Notes under the pieces: generated by a model
Database searches by the model: none
What the model saw: the letters and a program-made list of their open reading frames with translations, nothing else
Told to the model about the DNA's origin: nothing
Program-made: the position numbers and the translations under genes
Source: Periweissella fabaria
Lineage (GTDB): Bacteria > Bacillota > Bacilli > Lactobacillales > Lactobacillaceae
Length of the DNA stretch: 64,000 bases
Direction of reading: 5' to 3'
Assembly (NCBI RefSeq): GCF_918814575.1
Contig: NZ_CAKKNS010000001.1
Span: forward strand, 122,182-186,181
In this document: one piece after another, positions 27,491-35,782 of the stretch
How the letters are laid out: every line of letters starts with the position of its first letter
Position numbering within the stretch: position 1 is the first letter of the stretch

Positions 27491-28993
27491 ATGAGAAAAG
27501 GAATTTATAAATTATTTTTATCAGTTTTTGCATTTATGTTTATGTTTAGTAATGTTGGTGCGGCTATGGCAGCTACGGATACTGCTAAGACCGATCCAAC
27601 ATTGGCCCACATTAAAAAAAGTGGCTTACTAGTTGTTGGGTTATCGGCCGATTATGCGCCGTATGAATTTCACCAAACAATTAAAGGGCAAGATAAAATT
27701 GTCGGCTTTGATGTTTCAATGGCCGAAGCAGTGGCTAAAGAATTAGGTGTTAAGCTCCAAATTAAAGAAATGGCCTATGATGCGTTATTAGGGGCGTTAA
27801 AGACCGGGAAAATTGACATGATTATTTCGGGGATGGCTTCAACTCCAGAACGGGCTAAAGAAGTTAATTTTTCAGAACCATATCTAAAAGTTAAACAACA
27901 AGTATTGATTCAAGCAGCGGACAAAGACAAGTACAAGAGTGTTACGGATTTTTCAAATGTGAGTGTTGCTGCGCAAAAAGGAACCACCCAATCTGATTTA
28001 GCAAGCCAAGCATTACCAGGTGATAAACCAGTCTTGCTTACTAAATTTACTGATGCCATTTTACAACTGCAATCTGGTAAGGTCGGCGCCATTGTCGTTG
28101 AAGGTCCAGTTGGTGAAGCATATGCGCAACACGATAAAAACTTAGCCTTAATCCCAATGAACTTCCCTGAAGATACGGGGGAAACAGTTATTGCAATGCC
28201 GAAAGGGGCGGATGCTTTAACGGCGCAAGTTAACAGTGTGATTAGCCGTGTCAACCATGATGGTTCATTTGAAAAATGGCAAAAGCTTGCTAATTCACAA
28301 ATATTTGTTTCAAAAAGTTTCTTTGATCAATATGGTAATTACTTTATTTCAGGAACTGGTTTGACGGTTGTTTTAGCCATTATCGGGGTTTTCTTCGGCG
28401 CTATTTTAGGGGTTATTTTAGCCTTACTTAAACGGGCTAAACTTGATGCGTCAAATTCATGGTTCACGCAATTAGGGAAACTAATTGGTAAAATTATTTC
28501 AAATGTTTACATTGAATTTGTGCGTGGGACTCCTTTAATGGTCCAAGTATATATTATCTTCTTTGGGGCCACATGGTTATTCCACTTGAACATCAGCGCA
28601 TTTGCTTCTGGGGCGATTGCAGTGAGCTTGAACTCAGCAGCTTATGTGGCTGAAATTATCCGTTCCGGTATTAACTCTGTTGCCAGCGGTCAAAATGAAG
28701 CGGCGCGTTCATTAGGATTATCTTCAGGCCAATCAATGCGGTATGTTATCTTACCGCAAGCGGTGAAAAATATTTTACCAGCGCTTGGAAATGAATTTGT
28801 GACAGTCATTAAGGAATCTTCAGTGGTCTCAGTTATTGGGGTTGGTGAGTTAATGTTTAAAACTGCTACCGTCCAAGGGGCATCATTTAACCCATTCTTA
28901 CCACTTGTCATCACAGCGTTGATTTACTTTGTGTTAACATTTGGATTAACTCGCATTTTAAACTTAATCGAAAAACGGTTTAAGTTAGGTTAG
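27491..28993 (+). CDS. Amino-acid ABC transporter, substrate-binding protein fused to permease
   Basis: 500-residue fusion of the GlnP type. A signal peptide (MRKGIYKLFLSVFAFMFM, Ala-rich end near residue 27) leads to a class 3 extracellular solute-binding domain (about residues 38-275; VGLSADYAPYEFH, GKIDMIISGMASTPERA). A HisM/ArtQ-like permease domain with about four spans follows (about 285-500). The permease EAA loop is EAARSLGLSSGQSMRYVILP. It needs an ATPase. None is adjacent, but the polar amino-acid ATPase at 37258 has similar regulatory sites. Substrate probably a basic amino acid if the ARG boxes are real. Confidence 0.93.
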   Translation: MRKGIYKLFLSVFAFMFMFSNVGAAMAATDTAKTDPTLAHIKKSGLLVVGLSADYAPYEFHQTIKGQDKIVGFDVSMAEAVAKELGVKLQIKEMAYDALLGALKTGKIDMIISGMASTPERAKEVNFSEPYLKVKQQVLIQAADKDKYKSVTDFSNVSVAAQKGTTQSDLASQALPGDKPVLLTKFTDAILQLQSGKVGAIVVEGPVGEAYAQHDKNLALIPMNFPEDTGETVIAMPKGADALTAQVNSVISRVNHDGSFEKWQKLANSQIFVSKSFFDQYGNYFISGTGLTVVLAIIGVFFGAILGVILALLKRAKLDASNSWFTQLGKLIGKIISNVYIEFVRGTPLMVQVYIIFFGATWLFHLNISAFASGAIAVSLNSAAYVAEIIRSGINSVASGQNEAARSLGLSSGQSMRYVILPQAVKNILPALGNEFVTVIKESSVVSVIGVGELMFKTATVQGASFNPFLPLVITALIYFVLTFGLTRILNLIEKRFKLG

Positions 28994-29069
28994 TAGATAC
29001 TGCTATTTAGCAGTCGAAAGCAGCTAACGACACATAGATACCTTTAAAATCAGTTATGATTAACACATA

Positions 29070-29107
29070 AAAAATACCGGTAAGCAGATGGCTTACCGGT
29101 ATTTTTG
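29070..29107 (+). terminator. Intrinsic terminator, bidirectional
   Basis: AAAAATACCGGTAAGC / GCTTACCGGTATTTTT, perfect 16-bp stem with a 5-base loop. The stretch 29108-29258 holds another small hairpin (ACGCC/GGCGT) and AT-rich promoter-like sequence, but no gene. Confidence 0.92.
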
Positions 29108-29258
29108 TGCATAATAACCGCTTGGGCGCCGCGTACAGTTTACATAAATACAACAAAAACGCCATGAGACGGCGTATTTAAACAATTTATGCTAAAATAA
29201 GAAGTACAGATATTATTAGTAGACAGATGTACTAATGGGTTAGGAAGACTGTGGGCGT

Positions 29259-29516
29259 ATGATTAATAAAAATCAATTCAAAGTTAGTTTTTTCTTAGCG
29301 ATGGTTTGCCTTTTCGTTAAGGTTATTTTTGATAGCCTCGATCAAGGTTCGATGGCGAGTAAATTTATTCAAACCATCAATGTAATCGGCGCAAGTGGTT
29401 ACTGGTATTTACCAATCATCGTGGGTGGATGGTTTGTAATAATGTTTACATTTGCCTTTTACATTTTTTTTCGGATTATCAATACAATTGTGCACAGATT
29501 ATATCGGCGCCGGTAA
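29259..29516 (+). CDS. 85-residue two-span membrane protein, unknown
   Basis: Small integral membrane protein with hydrophobic segments at about residues 9-26 and 44-74 (the second long enough for one extended or two short spans) and a basic C-terminus (HRLYRRR). No family recognised. The ribosome binding site is modest (AGGAAG at some distance, GGG closer). It is followed within 15 bp by a terminator, so it is a single-gene unit upstream of the LytTR operon. Confidence 0.6.
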   Translation: MINKNQFKVSFFLAMVCLFVKVIFDSLDQGSMASKFIQTINVIGASGYWYLPIIVGGWFVIMFTFAFYIFFRIINTIVHRLYRRR

Positions 29517-29529
29517 TCCAGTTATAGTG

Positions 29530-29569
29530 AAACTCCTATATGCTTGGTTAAAGTGTATAGGAGTTTTTT
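29530..29569 (+). terminator. Intrinsic terminator
   Basis: AAACTCCTATA pairs with TATAGGAGTTT, loop of about 15 bases, six T residues. Confidence 0.85.
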
Positions 29570-29582
29570 GTACCGATAAACC

Positions 29583-29617
29583 TGACCACTTAGACCGCAA
29601 ATTTGACCGCTTAGCCC
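29583..29617 (+). promoter_or_regulatory. Direct repeat with 21-bp period, candidate LytTR operator
   Basis: TGACCACTTAGACC (29583-29596) and TGACCGCTTAGCCC (29604-29617) match at 12 of 14 positions and start exactly 21 bp apart, two helical turns. LytTR regulators typically bind such paired direct repeats. A TATAAA (29631-29636) lies downstream, before the LytTR gene start at 29676. Autoregulation is inferred from position. Confidence 0.6.
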
Positions 29618-29675
29618 AAGGATATTTACCTATAAACAAGAATGTGGAATACTTATAAACATGGAAGGGGGCAAT

Positions 29676-30146
29676 ATGAAAATAACAATTGAAATTGATA
29701 CAACCACCCCCGACTTGGAAGTGGTTATTCACACGCCCCAATTTGATGAGCACGTGGCTAAGTTACAAACGGTTTTGCAGGAATTTGCCACGGCGGGGAC
29801 ATCAGCGGTAATCAGCCCCCTTACATATATCAAAGATGATACGGAGTATTACTTTAATGATACTGAAGTGTTGTTTTTTGAAACTGATGGGCGCGAGGTT
29901 TATGCGCATACTAATGATGAGACGTACTTAGTTAAACAACGTCTTTATGAGCTAGAGCAACGTTTGGCACCTCGGTTTATGCGCATTTCCAAGTCGGCGT
30001 TATTGAATATCCATGCTGTTTATGGCTTAACGCGGACCGTTACTGGGGCTACGGTGGGGTTTCAAAATAGTCCGAAATTGGTTTTTGTTTCCCGGCGATA
30101 CTTTAAAGACTTAAAAGAACGTTTAGAAGAGGAGCGTAACTTATGA
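29676..30146 (+). CDS. LytTR-type DNA-binding regulator without receiver domain
   Basis: 156 residues from the ATG at 29676 behind AAGGGGG; an ATG 15 bases earlier overlaps that site. The C-terminal two thirds are a LytTR domain: ILYFETDGREVYAHT-like segment (here VLFFETDGREVYAHT), YELEQRLAPRFMRISKSALLN and RRYFKDLKERL, the three conserved blocks of the domain. There is no receiver domain, so it must be controlled by another route. It overlaps the next gene by 4 bp (ATGA), coupling it to a LiaF-like membrane protein that may sequester or activate it. Confidence 0.92.
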   Translation: MKITIEIDTTTPDLEVVIHTPQFDEHVAKLQTVLQEFATAGTSAVISPLTYIKDDTEYYFNDTEVLFFETDGREVYAHTNDETYLVKQRLYELEQRLAPRFMRISKSALLNIHAVYGLTRTVTGATVGFQNSPKLVFVSRRYFKDLKERLEEERNL

Positions 30147-30868
30147 ACAAACATACAATTATTCCCGGTTTAGGCTTTTTAGCAGCCGGCGCTTTCCTAG
30201 TAGTTTACGAATTAGGCTGGTTGAATTTTCACGTTGGAATTTGGACGTTGATTTTTACCGTGATTTTAGCCTTCTTTATGATCAAAGATGCTATTTATGG
30301 TGGGATTGTAGTTCCGGTAGCGAGCTTGGCGATTTTAGCCATGCTCTATGCCCGCCCATTAGGGATTGAAAAGTTGGTACCATGGACTATTATTGTGGTC
30401 GCAATTTTAGTAATTATCGGGTTAGAATTACTTTTTAAAACGAAAAATCATCGATACTACACCTTCCACCATGGTCATGGGCAACACCAATTCAAGAAAA
30501 AATATGTCTATGGCCCCGATGATGTTCAAGAAAGTATGGACAGTGAACTTAACTTAAATGCTAATATGACTTCCACATTTCGGTATGTGAAGGCCCAAGA
30601 TTTCCAACGTGGGGATGTGACGGCCAAGATGGCGAGTGTTAAGTTGTATTTTGACAAAGCCCACATTAATACTACGGCAACGTTGAATCTCGATGTTAAT
30701 TTATCAGATGTCTTGATTTACGTGCCCCGTGATTGGCATGTCGTTAATCATGCTAATGCTTTGTTGAGTGATGTTGAAGAAAAAACGGCCGCCGATACAA
30801 TTACGACTGCTGAGTTAATTATTACTGGTAATGTGAATCTGTCATCAGTTAATATCTATCATATTTAA
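30143..30868 (+). CDS. LiaF-like membrane protein paired with LytTR regulator
   Basis: 241 residues. The N-terminal part has four short hydrophobic spans (about residues 5-25, 29-48, 54-70, 77-98) resembling the LiaF transmembrane unit. A His-rich cytoplasmic linker (FHHGHGQHQFKKK) follows. The C-terminal half is beta-rich, with repeated DVNLSDVLIYVP / NVNLSSVNIYHI strands like the LiaF C-terminal domain. LytTR plus LiaF-like pairs are known in Firmicutes as envelope-stress switches in which the membrane protein controls the regulator. The 4-bp overlap supports that partnership. A terminator follows at once. Confidence 0.8.
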   Translation: MNKHTIIPGLGFLAAGAFLVVYELGWLNFHVGIWTLIFTVILAFFMIKDAIYGGIVVPVASLAILAMLYARPLGIEKLVPWTIIVVAILVIIGLELLFKTKNHRYYTFHHGHGQHQFKKKYVYGPDDVQESMDSELNLNANMTSTFRYVKAQDFQRGDVTAKMASVKLYFDKAHINTTATLNLDVNLSDVLIYVPRDWHVVNHANALLSDVEEKTAADTITTAELIITGNVNLSSVNIYHI

Positions 30869-30917
30869 AAAAATACGCCAACAGTCCGTTTTGGGTGGAC
30901 TATTGGCGTATTTTTTG
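30867..30917 (+). terminator. Intrinsic terminator of the LytTR operon
   Basis: Long stem AATACGCCAA-AGTCC / GGACT-TTGGCGTATT with small bulges, flanked by A-run and T-run; bidirectional in form. Confidence 0.9.
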
Positions 30918-31057
30918 GGATTTAGGAGCGGTGGTAGGGGTACTAAAATAATGGCACGCTTAATTAGTTATTATTTTATTTTTTACAAAAGATTGTCTTT
31001 TACTTAAGTTTTTGTTAAGGTGACTGTGTAACAATTTGAAAAAGTGGAGGGACTATA

Positions 31058-31963
31058 ATGGAAAATATTTTACACGTTAGCCAGTTGAGTAAACGATTTG
31101 GCAAAAAGCAAGCCTTGTCAAACGTTGAATTCACGGTTGGCAAGGGCCGGATTGTGGGCTTAATTGGCCCTAATGGAGCCGGAAAGACGACAATTATGAA
31201 GGCCATCTTAGGTTTATTTTCATACGAAGAAGGCCAAATTAAGATTGATAATCGGGTTGTGTCAGAGACAAGTCACCAAGCGTTAGGTAAAGTGGGGGCC
31301 TTAATTGAATATCCAGCGATTTATCCGTATTTGACGGGTTTGCAACACTTACAATTAAATGCGACTGGTGCCGATGTTAATAAGCGGATTGCCCGTCTTG
31401 TTAAACAAATGAAGATGGATAGTTACATTAATCGTAAAGCCAAGAATTATTCATTAGGAATGAAACAAAAGCTAGGGATTGCCTTAGCACTAATTAATGA
31501 CCCTGAATTGGTGATTTTAGATGAACCCATGAATGGATTAGATCCACAAGCAACCAAAGATTTACGGGATGTAATTATCAACAAAGCGGCTACTGGAACA
31601 TCATTTTTAATCTCAAGTCATATTCTGAGTGAATTAGAAAAATTAGTTAGTGAAGTGGTCATTATTGATCATGGTCAAGTAATTAAACAAGCCACAGTGG
31701 CCAATCTCAATCACCAAGAAAATGATTTTATTGTCCTTAAAACTAGTGATGATACCCAGGCAAAAGTAGTCTTACATGAAGCGGGCATTCTCGTTGTAGA
31801 CACGCCGGGAATTGTGTTTAATCAAACTGCAACTAGAACGCTGGCGGTAGTTATTAAAACCCTCGTCCAAGCGGGCATTGATATTTATGATGTTGTGCAT
31901 CAAGGTGAAGATCTCGAAGCGGCATTATTATCAATTTTACACAATGAAACTAAGGAGGCCTAA
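31058..31963 (+). CDS. ABC transporter ATP-binding protein (BcrA/antibiotic-immunity type)
   Basis: 301-residue ATPase with Walker A GPNGAGKTTIMKAI (about residues 37-50), signature YSLGMKQKLGIALAL (about residue 130), Walker B LVILDEPMNGLDPQ and the switch His in SSHILSEL. The C-terminal extension of about 80 residues is typical of the BcrA/lantibiotic-immunity subfamily. It precedes the permease gene by 2 bp. The pair lies directly behind the LytTR-LiaF operon, suggesting (not showing) that it is part of the same envelope-stress response. Confidence 0.93.
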   Translation: MENILHVSQLSKRFGKKQALSNVEFTVGKGRIVGLIGPNGAGKTTIMKAILGLFSYEEGQIKIDNRVVSETSHQALGKVGALIEYPAIYPYLTGLQHLQLNATGADVNKRIARLVKQMKMDSYINRKAKNYSLGMKQKLGIALALINDPELVILDEPMNGLDPQATKDLRDVIINKAATGTSFLISSHILSELEKLVSEVVIIDHGQVIKQATVANLNHQENDFIVLKTSDDTQAKVVLHEAGILVVDTPGIVFNQTATRTLAVVIKTLVQAGIDIYDVVHQGEDLEAALLSILHNETKEA

Positions 31964-31965
31964 GC

Positions 31966-32733
31966 ATGTCGACATTATTACGCCAAGAAATTTTTAAATT
32001 ACGTCATCAAAATATTGCCTGGATTACAATGCTGTTTAATATTTTAGTGATGACAATTTTTGCTGTTTTTGCCAAGCTGAAGCCGGAGTGGATTAGTGCA
32101 AAGGGCCAAATTATGAATGGTTTTAACAGTACGATGTTTTTAGCTTTCTTTTTAATTAGTGTCACGGCAACAATCTTTGCTTCGGAGTTTCAATATGGCA
32201 CAATTAAAGCGTTGTTATATCGTAAGTACTATCGGGGGCAAGTGTTTGCTAGTAAGGTCTTAACGTTATTGCTATATTCAATTCTTAATTATATTCTTAT
32301 TTTCGGCTATACATTACTTTTGAAGGTGGTTTTGTTCAACAACGTCAACTTAAGTGGTAAGGCTGGGACAACAACCGTCCTTGGTCACTTAGGATTATCG
32401 CTGGTTGGTGCCTTTGTTGGTATCTGGATGATTTTAGCATTAGTGCTATTAATTACTAATTTATTTAAAACGAGTGCCGCGGCCATTACAATTGGGATTT
32501 TGGGCTATTTTGCGGCTTCGTTATTGCAATTGGCCCAAGCGATTGCCATTGAGAAATGGACTTGGTTAAAATGGAATCCCCTTAACATGTTGAATGCCGG
32601 GGCGCAAATTAGCACTCCAGATCTTCATGAGATGACCCATTTTAGTACGCCAATGATTGTGACTGGTAGTGTTGTTTATACGTTGATTTTTCTAGCCTTA
32701 GCGTACGTTATTTTTAAAAAGCGCAATGTTTAA
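31966..32733 (+). CDS. ABC-2 type permease partner
   Basis: 255-residue membrane protein with about six spans: the first after LRHQNIAWITMLFNILVM, the last before the basic terminus FKKRNV. Typical ABC-2 (lantibiotic-immunity) permease organisation includes the cytoplasmic EFQYGTIKALLYRKYYRGQ segment after span 2, which contacts the ATPase. AAGGAGG precedes its ATG inside the ATPase stop region, so the two are coupled. The exported compound is unknown; antimicrobial-peptide resistance is the usual role of the family. Confidence 0.88.
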   Translation: MSTLLRQEIFKLRHQNIAWITMLFNILVMTIFAVFAKLKPEWISAKGQIMNGFNSTMFLAFFLISVTATIFASEFQYGTIKALLYRKYYRGQVFASKVLTLLLYSILNYILIFGYTLLLKVVLFNNVNLSGKAGTTTVLGHLGLSLVGAFVGIWMILALVLLITNLFKTSAAAITIGILGYFAASLLQLAQAIAIEKWTWLKWNPLNMLNAGAQISTPDLHEMTHFSTPMIVTGSVVYTLIFLALAYVIFKKRNV

Positions 32734-32811
32734 TTAAGTTTAGGTGGTCGGACTAAATTAAAATGCCCCGATAGTTTATAATGAAGTTAGTAAAAAATAG
32801 GGGGCGTACGT

Positions 32812-33519
32812 ATGAAGAAAGTACCAAGAATTCTGGCATATCTTGGCATAACGGTGTTATTGATTATTTCGTTAGGGTTGATTTTTAACCAACAAATTGC
32901 CAAGTTGGCACTGGAAACGTTTCATCCAAATGTGACAACCACATCCATTGCAGCGGCCCAAAAGAAGTCTGCAAGTTATGATTGGCGCAAAGTTAATAGC
33001 GTTTCATCAGCGCAAATTATCCAAGCCCGGTTCAAAACTGATGCGGCTAATTTTATTGGCTATGTTGCTGTGCCGGCCATGGGGATTTCGTTACCAATCT
33101 CAGCTGGGACCGGTGGTGATAACCTCGCCTTAGGAGCCGCTACAATTTTGCCAGATCAAAAAATGGGACAAGGCAACTATGTGCTAGCGAGTCACATGGT
33201 ATATATTGGTAAGAATTTACTCTTCTCACCATTGTATTATCATAAAAATGATGGGGTTAAAGGGCAAAAAATTTATTTAACGGATTTAAAACACGTTTAT
33301 GAATATACCACAACGGAGTATAAAGTCGTACCATCAACGGCGGTCCAAATTACTGACCCGGTCCCAGGTAAGCAAGTGATTACGTTGTTTACTTGTAACT
33401 ATACGCATAATGATGGCCGGGTTGTTTTACGCGGTGAGTTAACGCAAACCACATCGTGGCATGATGCTAGTGGGACCGTTAAAGATTACTTCAAAGATCA
33501 AAATAACTCCGGTAATTAA
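32812..33519 (+). CDS. srtA: Class A sortase
   Basis: 235-residue membrane-bound transpeptidase that links LPxTG proteins to the cell wall. An N-terminal signal anchor (about residues 8-27) is followed by the catalytic beta-barrel with all three active-site residues: His in YVLASHMVYI, Cys in ITLFTCNYTHNDGR and Arg in RVVLRGEL. The GQGNYVLASH and TLFTC contexts are those of housekeeping SrtA. AGGGGGC precedes the ATG and a weak terminator follows. No LPxTG substrate is encoded in the window. Confidence 0.95.
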   Translation: MKKVPRILAYLGITVLLIISLGLIFNQQIAKLALETFHPNVTTTSIAAAQKKSASYDWRKVNSVSSAQIIQARFKTDAANFIGYVAVPAMGISLPISAGTGGDNLALGAATILPDQKMGQGNYVLASHMVYIGKNLLFSPLYYHKNDGVKGQKIYLTDLKHVYEYTTTEYKVVPSTAVQITDPVPGKQVITLFTCNYTHNDGRVVLRGELTQTTSWHDASGTVKDYFKDQNNSGN

Positions 33520-33541
33520 TACCGATTGAATATAGATAGTA

Positions 33542-33580
33542 AAAAGGCAGGGAGTGTTAATAACGCTTCGCTGTCTTTTT
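33542..33580 (+). terminator. Probable intrinsic terminator after sortase
   Basis: AAAAAGGCAG pairs with CTGTCTTTTT (one G-T pair) with an imperfect inner stem. The rest of the gap to 33800 is AT-rich with no gene. Confidence 0.65.
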
Positions 33581-33817
33581 TAGCGGACAATAATTGCTGG
33601 TGGTTGACTTTACAATTACTTTACAAAGAATGGTGTCATGAAAAAATATCCTGGTAGGAGGCCTGATACAGCAGTATTTACACTTAAAGTAAATAAATAG
33701 TAACCGCTCTTAACATAAATTTTATAATCGATTTAATGGGTAAAGTAGTTTAAAATGTGACTAATATAGGATATTATTTATTTAAATTTTAAAAATTTGG
33801 TAATGGAGGACCAGCAC

Positions 33818-35557
33818 ATTTTAAAGCAAGTTAAAGTACGATATAGCTATTATTTAATCCTCGCATTGATTGTGAATGCGGTGAGTATTATTATCTTACC
33901 GCGGATATTAAATAGTTTCGATGTTCCGTTTCATATTAGCCGCGTTGTTGGGGCTTGGGGCGGTTGGAAAAGTGGTCAACTGATTCCATATGTTAATCCA
34001 TGGGCCATTCATGGCATGGGATTAGGATCCAATTATTTTTATGGTACGTGGCAAGCCTTTTTATTAGCACCGTTATATGGCTTAACCCATTCGGTGGCCG
34101 TGACATTTACAATCTTTAATATTGTGGCCACCTTCGTAGCCGGAATATTGATGGATAAATTACTCCGGCAGTTTTTCCACGGGAATGCCATTATGGTTGC
34201 TAGTAGCTTTTACATGGCATCGCCCTTTATGTTACATAATTTGTTTGTAACACAAGACCAAGGCGCAATTCTAGGGATCGCATTATTACCAATGATTTTT
34301 ATTGGGGTCTTTCGAATTTTAAAAGACCAAGACAATGGGATTGGGTACTTAGCCATTGGGAGTGCCTTACTGTTATCAAGCCACTTATTAAGTACCTTTT
34401 TAGCGATTTTAGCAGTTATTATTATTTTAATCTGGGCGTGGCGTGATATTAATTTACAAACTATTATGCGCTTTGTCAGTGCCGGCTTGTTAGCATTAGT
34501 AATTAGTGCTTTCTTCTGGTTACCGTTGCTAGAGCTTAAATCACTTGACCTCTATAATGCCTTTTTCAAAGATATCTATGTAATGGATCGAACGGCGGCC
34601 TTTTTAACTAAGTCCAATAGTTGGCAACCATATAGTATTTTAATTAAGGTGGTCAATGGCTTAGCTTTAATCGGGGCGGTGGGCTTGATTGTTAAGTGGC
34701 CGACCGTTAAGCAACGTACTGATCAGATGCAGTTTAGTTTGTTTAAAGTTAGTTTAGTAATTACCGCTGTGTTTGCCTTTTTAAGTTATGCGCCCCTTAA
34801 TTGGCGTTACTTACCAAGTGTCTTCTATAACTTACAATTCCTCTGGCGCTTTATGTATATCGGTTATTTCTTTATGGCCTTTTTAATTGCGATTGCCATT
34901 GAAGTTTTTGTCCAAGAATACAGTAGTTTTAGTAACTTTAGTAGTCACAAGCGAATCTCAAAAACAGTCGTAGTAACTTTAGGAATTAGTTTAGTATTAG
35001 CATTAGGCCAAACATTCCAATATGCTCACTCAGTCCGGCATGCGGTGAAATTAGCTAATCAACCAGCGGCGATTGCTAATGGTTATAAGGCCTTTAACCC
35101 ACATACTAAGAGTGATGCGTGGTATTTTGAATATGCTAGTACGGGGGTGTATTTACACCAAGGTATTATTAGTAACCCAGCAGTGATTTTAGAAAAACAT
35201 AACGTCACAGCGACTAACATCAAAATGCACACATTAGACGCTAATCAGTTTATTAGTGCCGATGTGAATGTCAAGGCGGCTGATAACTATCTGGTCTTTA
35301 AAAAGATCTTCTATCCAGGGTATTATGTCCGGTTAGCAAGTGGTCAGCGGGTTAACTTGCCAGCAACGCATAATATTGATGGCTTGGTAGCTGTACGCTT
35401 ACCTGCAAATTATAAAGGTCAGATTAACGTTGGTTTCCAAGTACCATTGTTATACGTTTGGATGTGGGCCATTTCATTATGTGGCTTAGTCTTGACAATT
35501 GTGACGATGTTACGTAAACGCGGCCAAGGTGGGCAATACGACCAAGTGCGGTATTAG
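33818..35557 (+). CDS. Large polytopic membrane protein, GT-C-like, possible ATT start
   Basis: About 580 residues with ten or more spans, then an extracytoplasmic region (about residues 410-550) and a last span near the C-terminus. The order of an early acidic/aromatic loop (FDVPFHISRVVGAWGGWK) after span 1 and repeated long spans resembles GT-C glycosyltransferases and YfhO-like proteins; the function is not shown. Start choice is odd: a GGAGG lies at 33805-33809, and the codon at ideal distance is ATT (33818), giving a protein beginning xLKQVKVRYSYYL. The only in-frame ATG (33803) overlaps that GGAGG and has no site of its own. Confidence 0.8.
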   Translation: MLKQVKVRYSYYLILALIVNAVSIIILPRILNSFDVPFHISRVVGAWGGWKSGQLIPYVNPWAIHGMGLGSNYFYGTWQAFLLAPLYGLTHSVAVTFTIFNIVATFVAGILMDKLLRQFFHGNAIMVASSFYMASPFMLHNLFVTQDQGAILGIALLPMIFIGVFRILKDQDNGIGYLAIGSALLLSSHLLSTFLAILAVIIILIWAWRDINLQTIMRFVSAGLLALVISAFFWLPLLELKSLDLYNAFFKDIYVMDRTAAFLTKSNSWQPYSILIKVVNGLALIGAVGLIVKWPTVKQRTDQMQFSLFKVSLVITAVFAFLSYAPLNWRYLPSVFYNLQFLWRFMYIGYFFMAFLIAIAIEVFVQEYSSFSNFSSHKRISKTVVVTLGISLVLALGQTFQYAHSVRHAVKLANQPAAIANGYKAFNPHTKSDAWYFEYASTGVYLHQGIISNPAVILEKHNVTATNIKMHTLDANQFISADVNVKAADNYLVFKKIFYPGYYVRLASGQRVNLPATHNIDGLVAVRLPANYKGQINVGFQVPLLYVWMWAISLCGLVLTIVTMLRKRGQGGQYDQVRY

Positions 35558-35565
35558 CAAATATT

Positions 35566-35600
35566 AAAATCGGTTGATCAGATGATTAGCCGATTTTTTG
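35566..35600 (+). terminator. Intrinsic terminator
   Basis: AAAATCGGTT / AGCCGATTTTTT stem with G-T pairs and a loop of about 13 bases. The remaining gap to 35782 shows only AT-rich promoter-like sequence. Confidence 0.8.
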
Positions 35601-35782
35601 ATGCCCAAGAGCATTCAGTAGCTAATAATTAAAATTGTGTAAGCAAGCACTGATAAGAAGATGATAATTTAAGAAAATCTAAAGGATAGCTTTGATATAC
35701 GGTAGTGTTTTAGTTATAATTTAAACAATATGGTTTCTCTTAATGCATAAGCGATACCGAAATAATAGGAGAGGAGCTTAAA

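Noticed and set aside
32740..32790. TTTAGGTGGTCGG before the sortase gene as a reversed copy of the LytTR repeat (TGACCACTTAG).
   Set aside because: A single imperfect copy without the 21-bp partner; not enough for an operator call.
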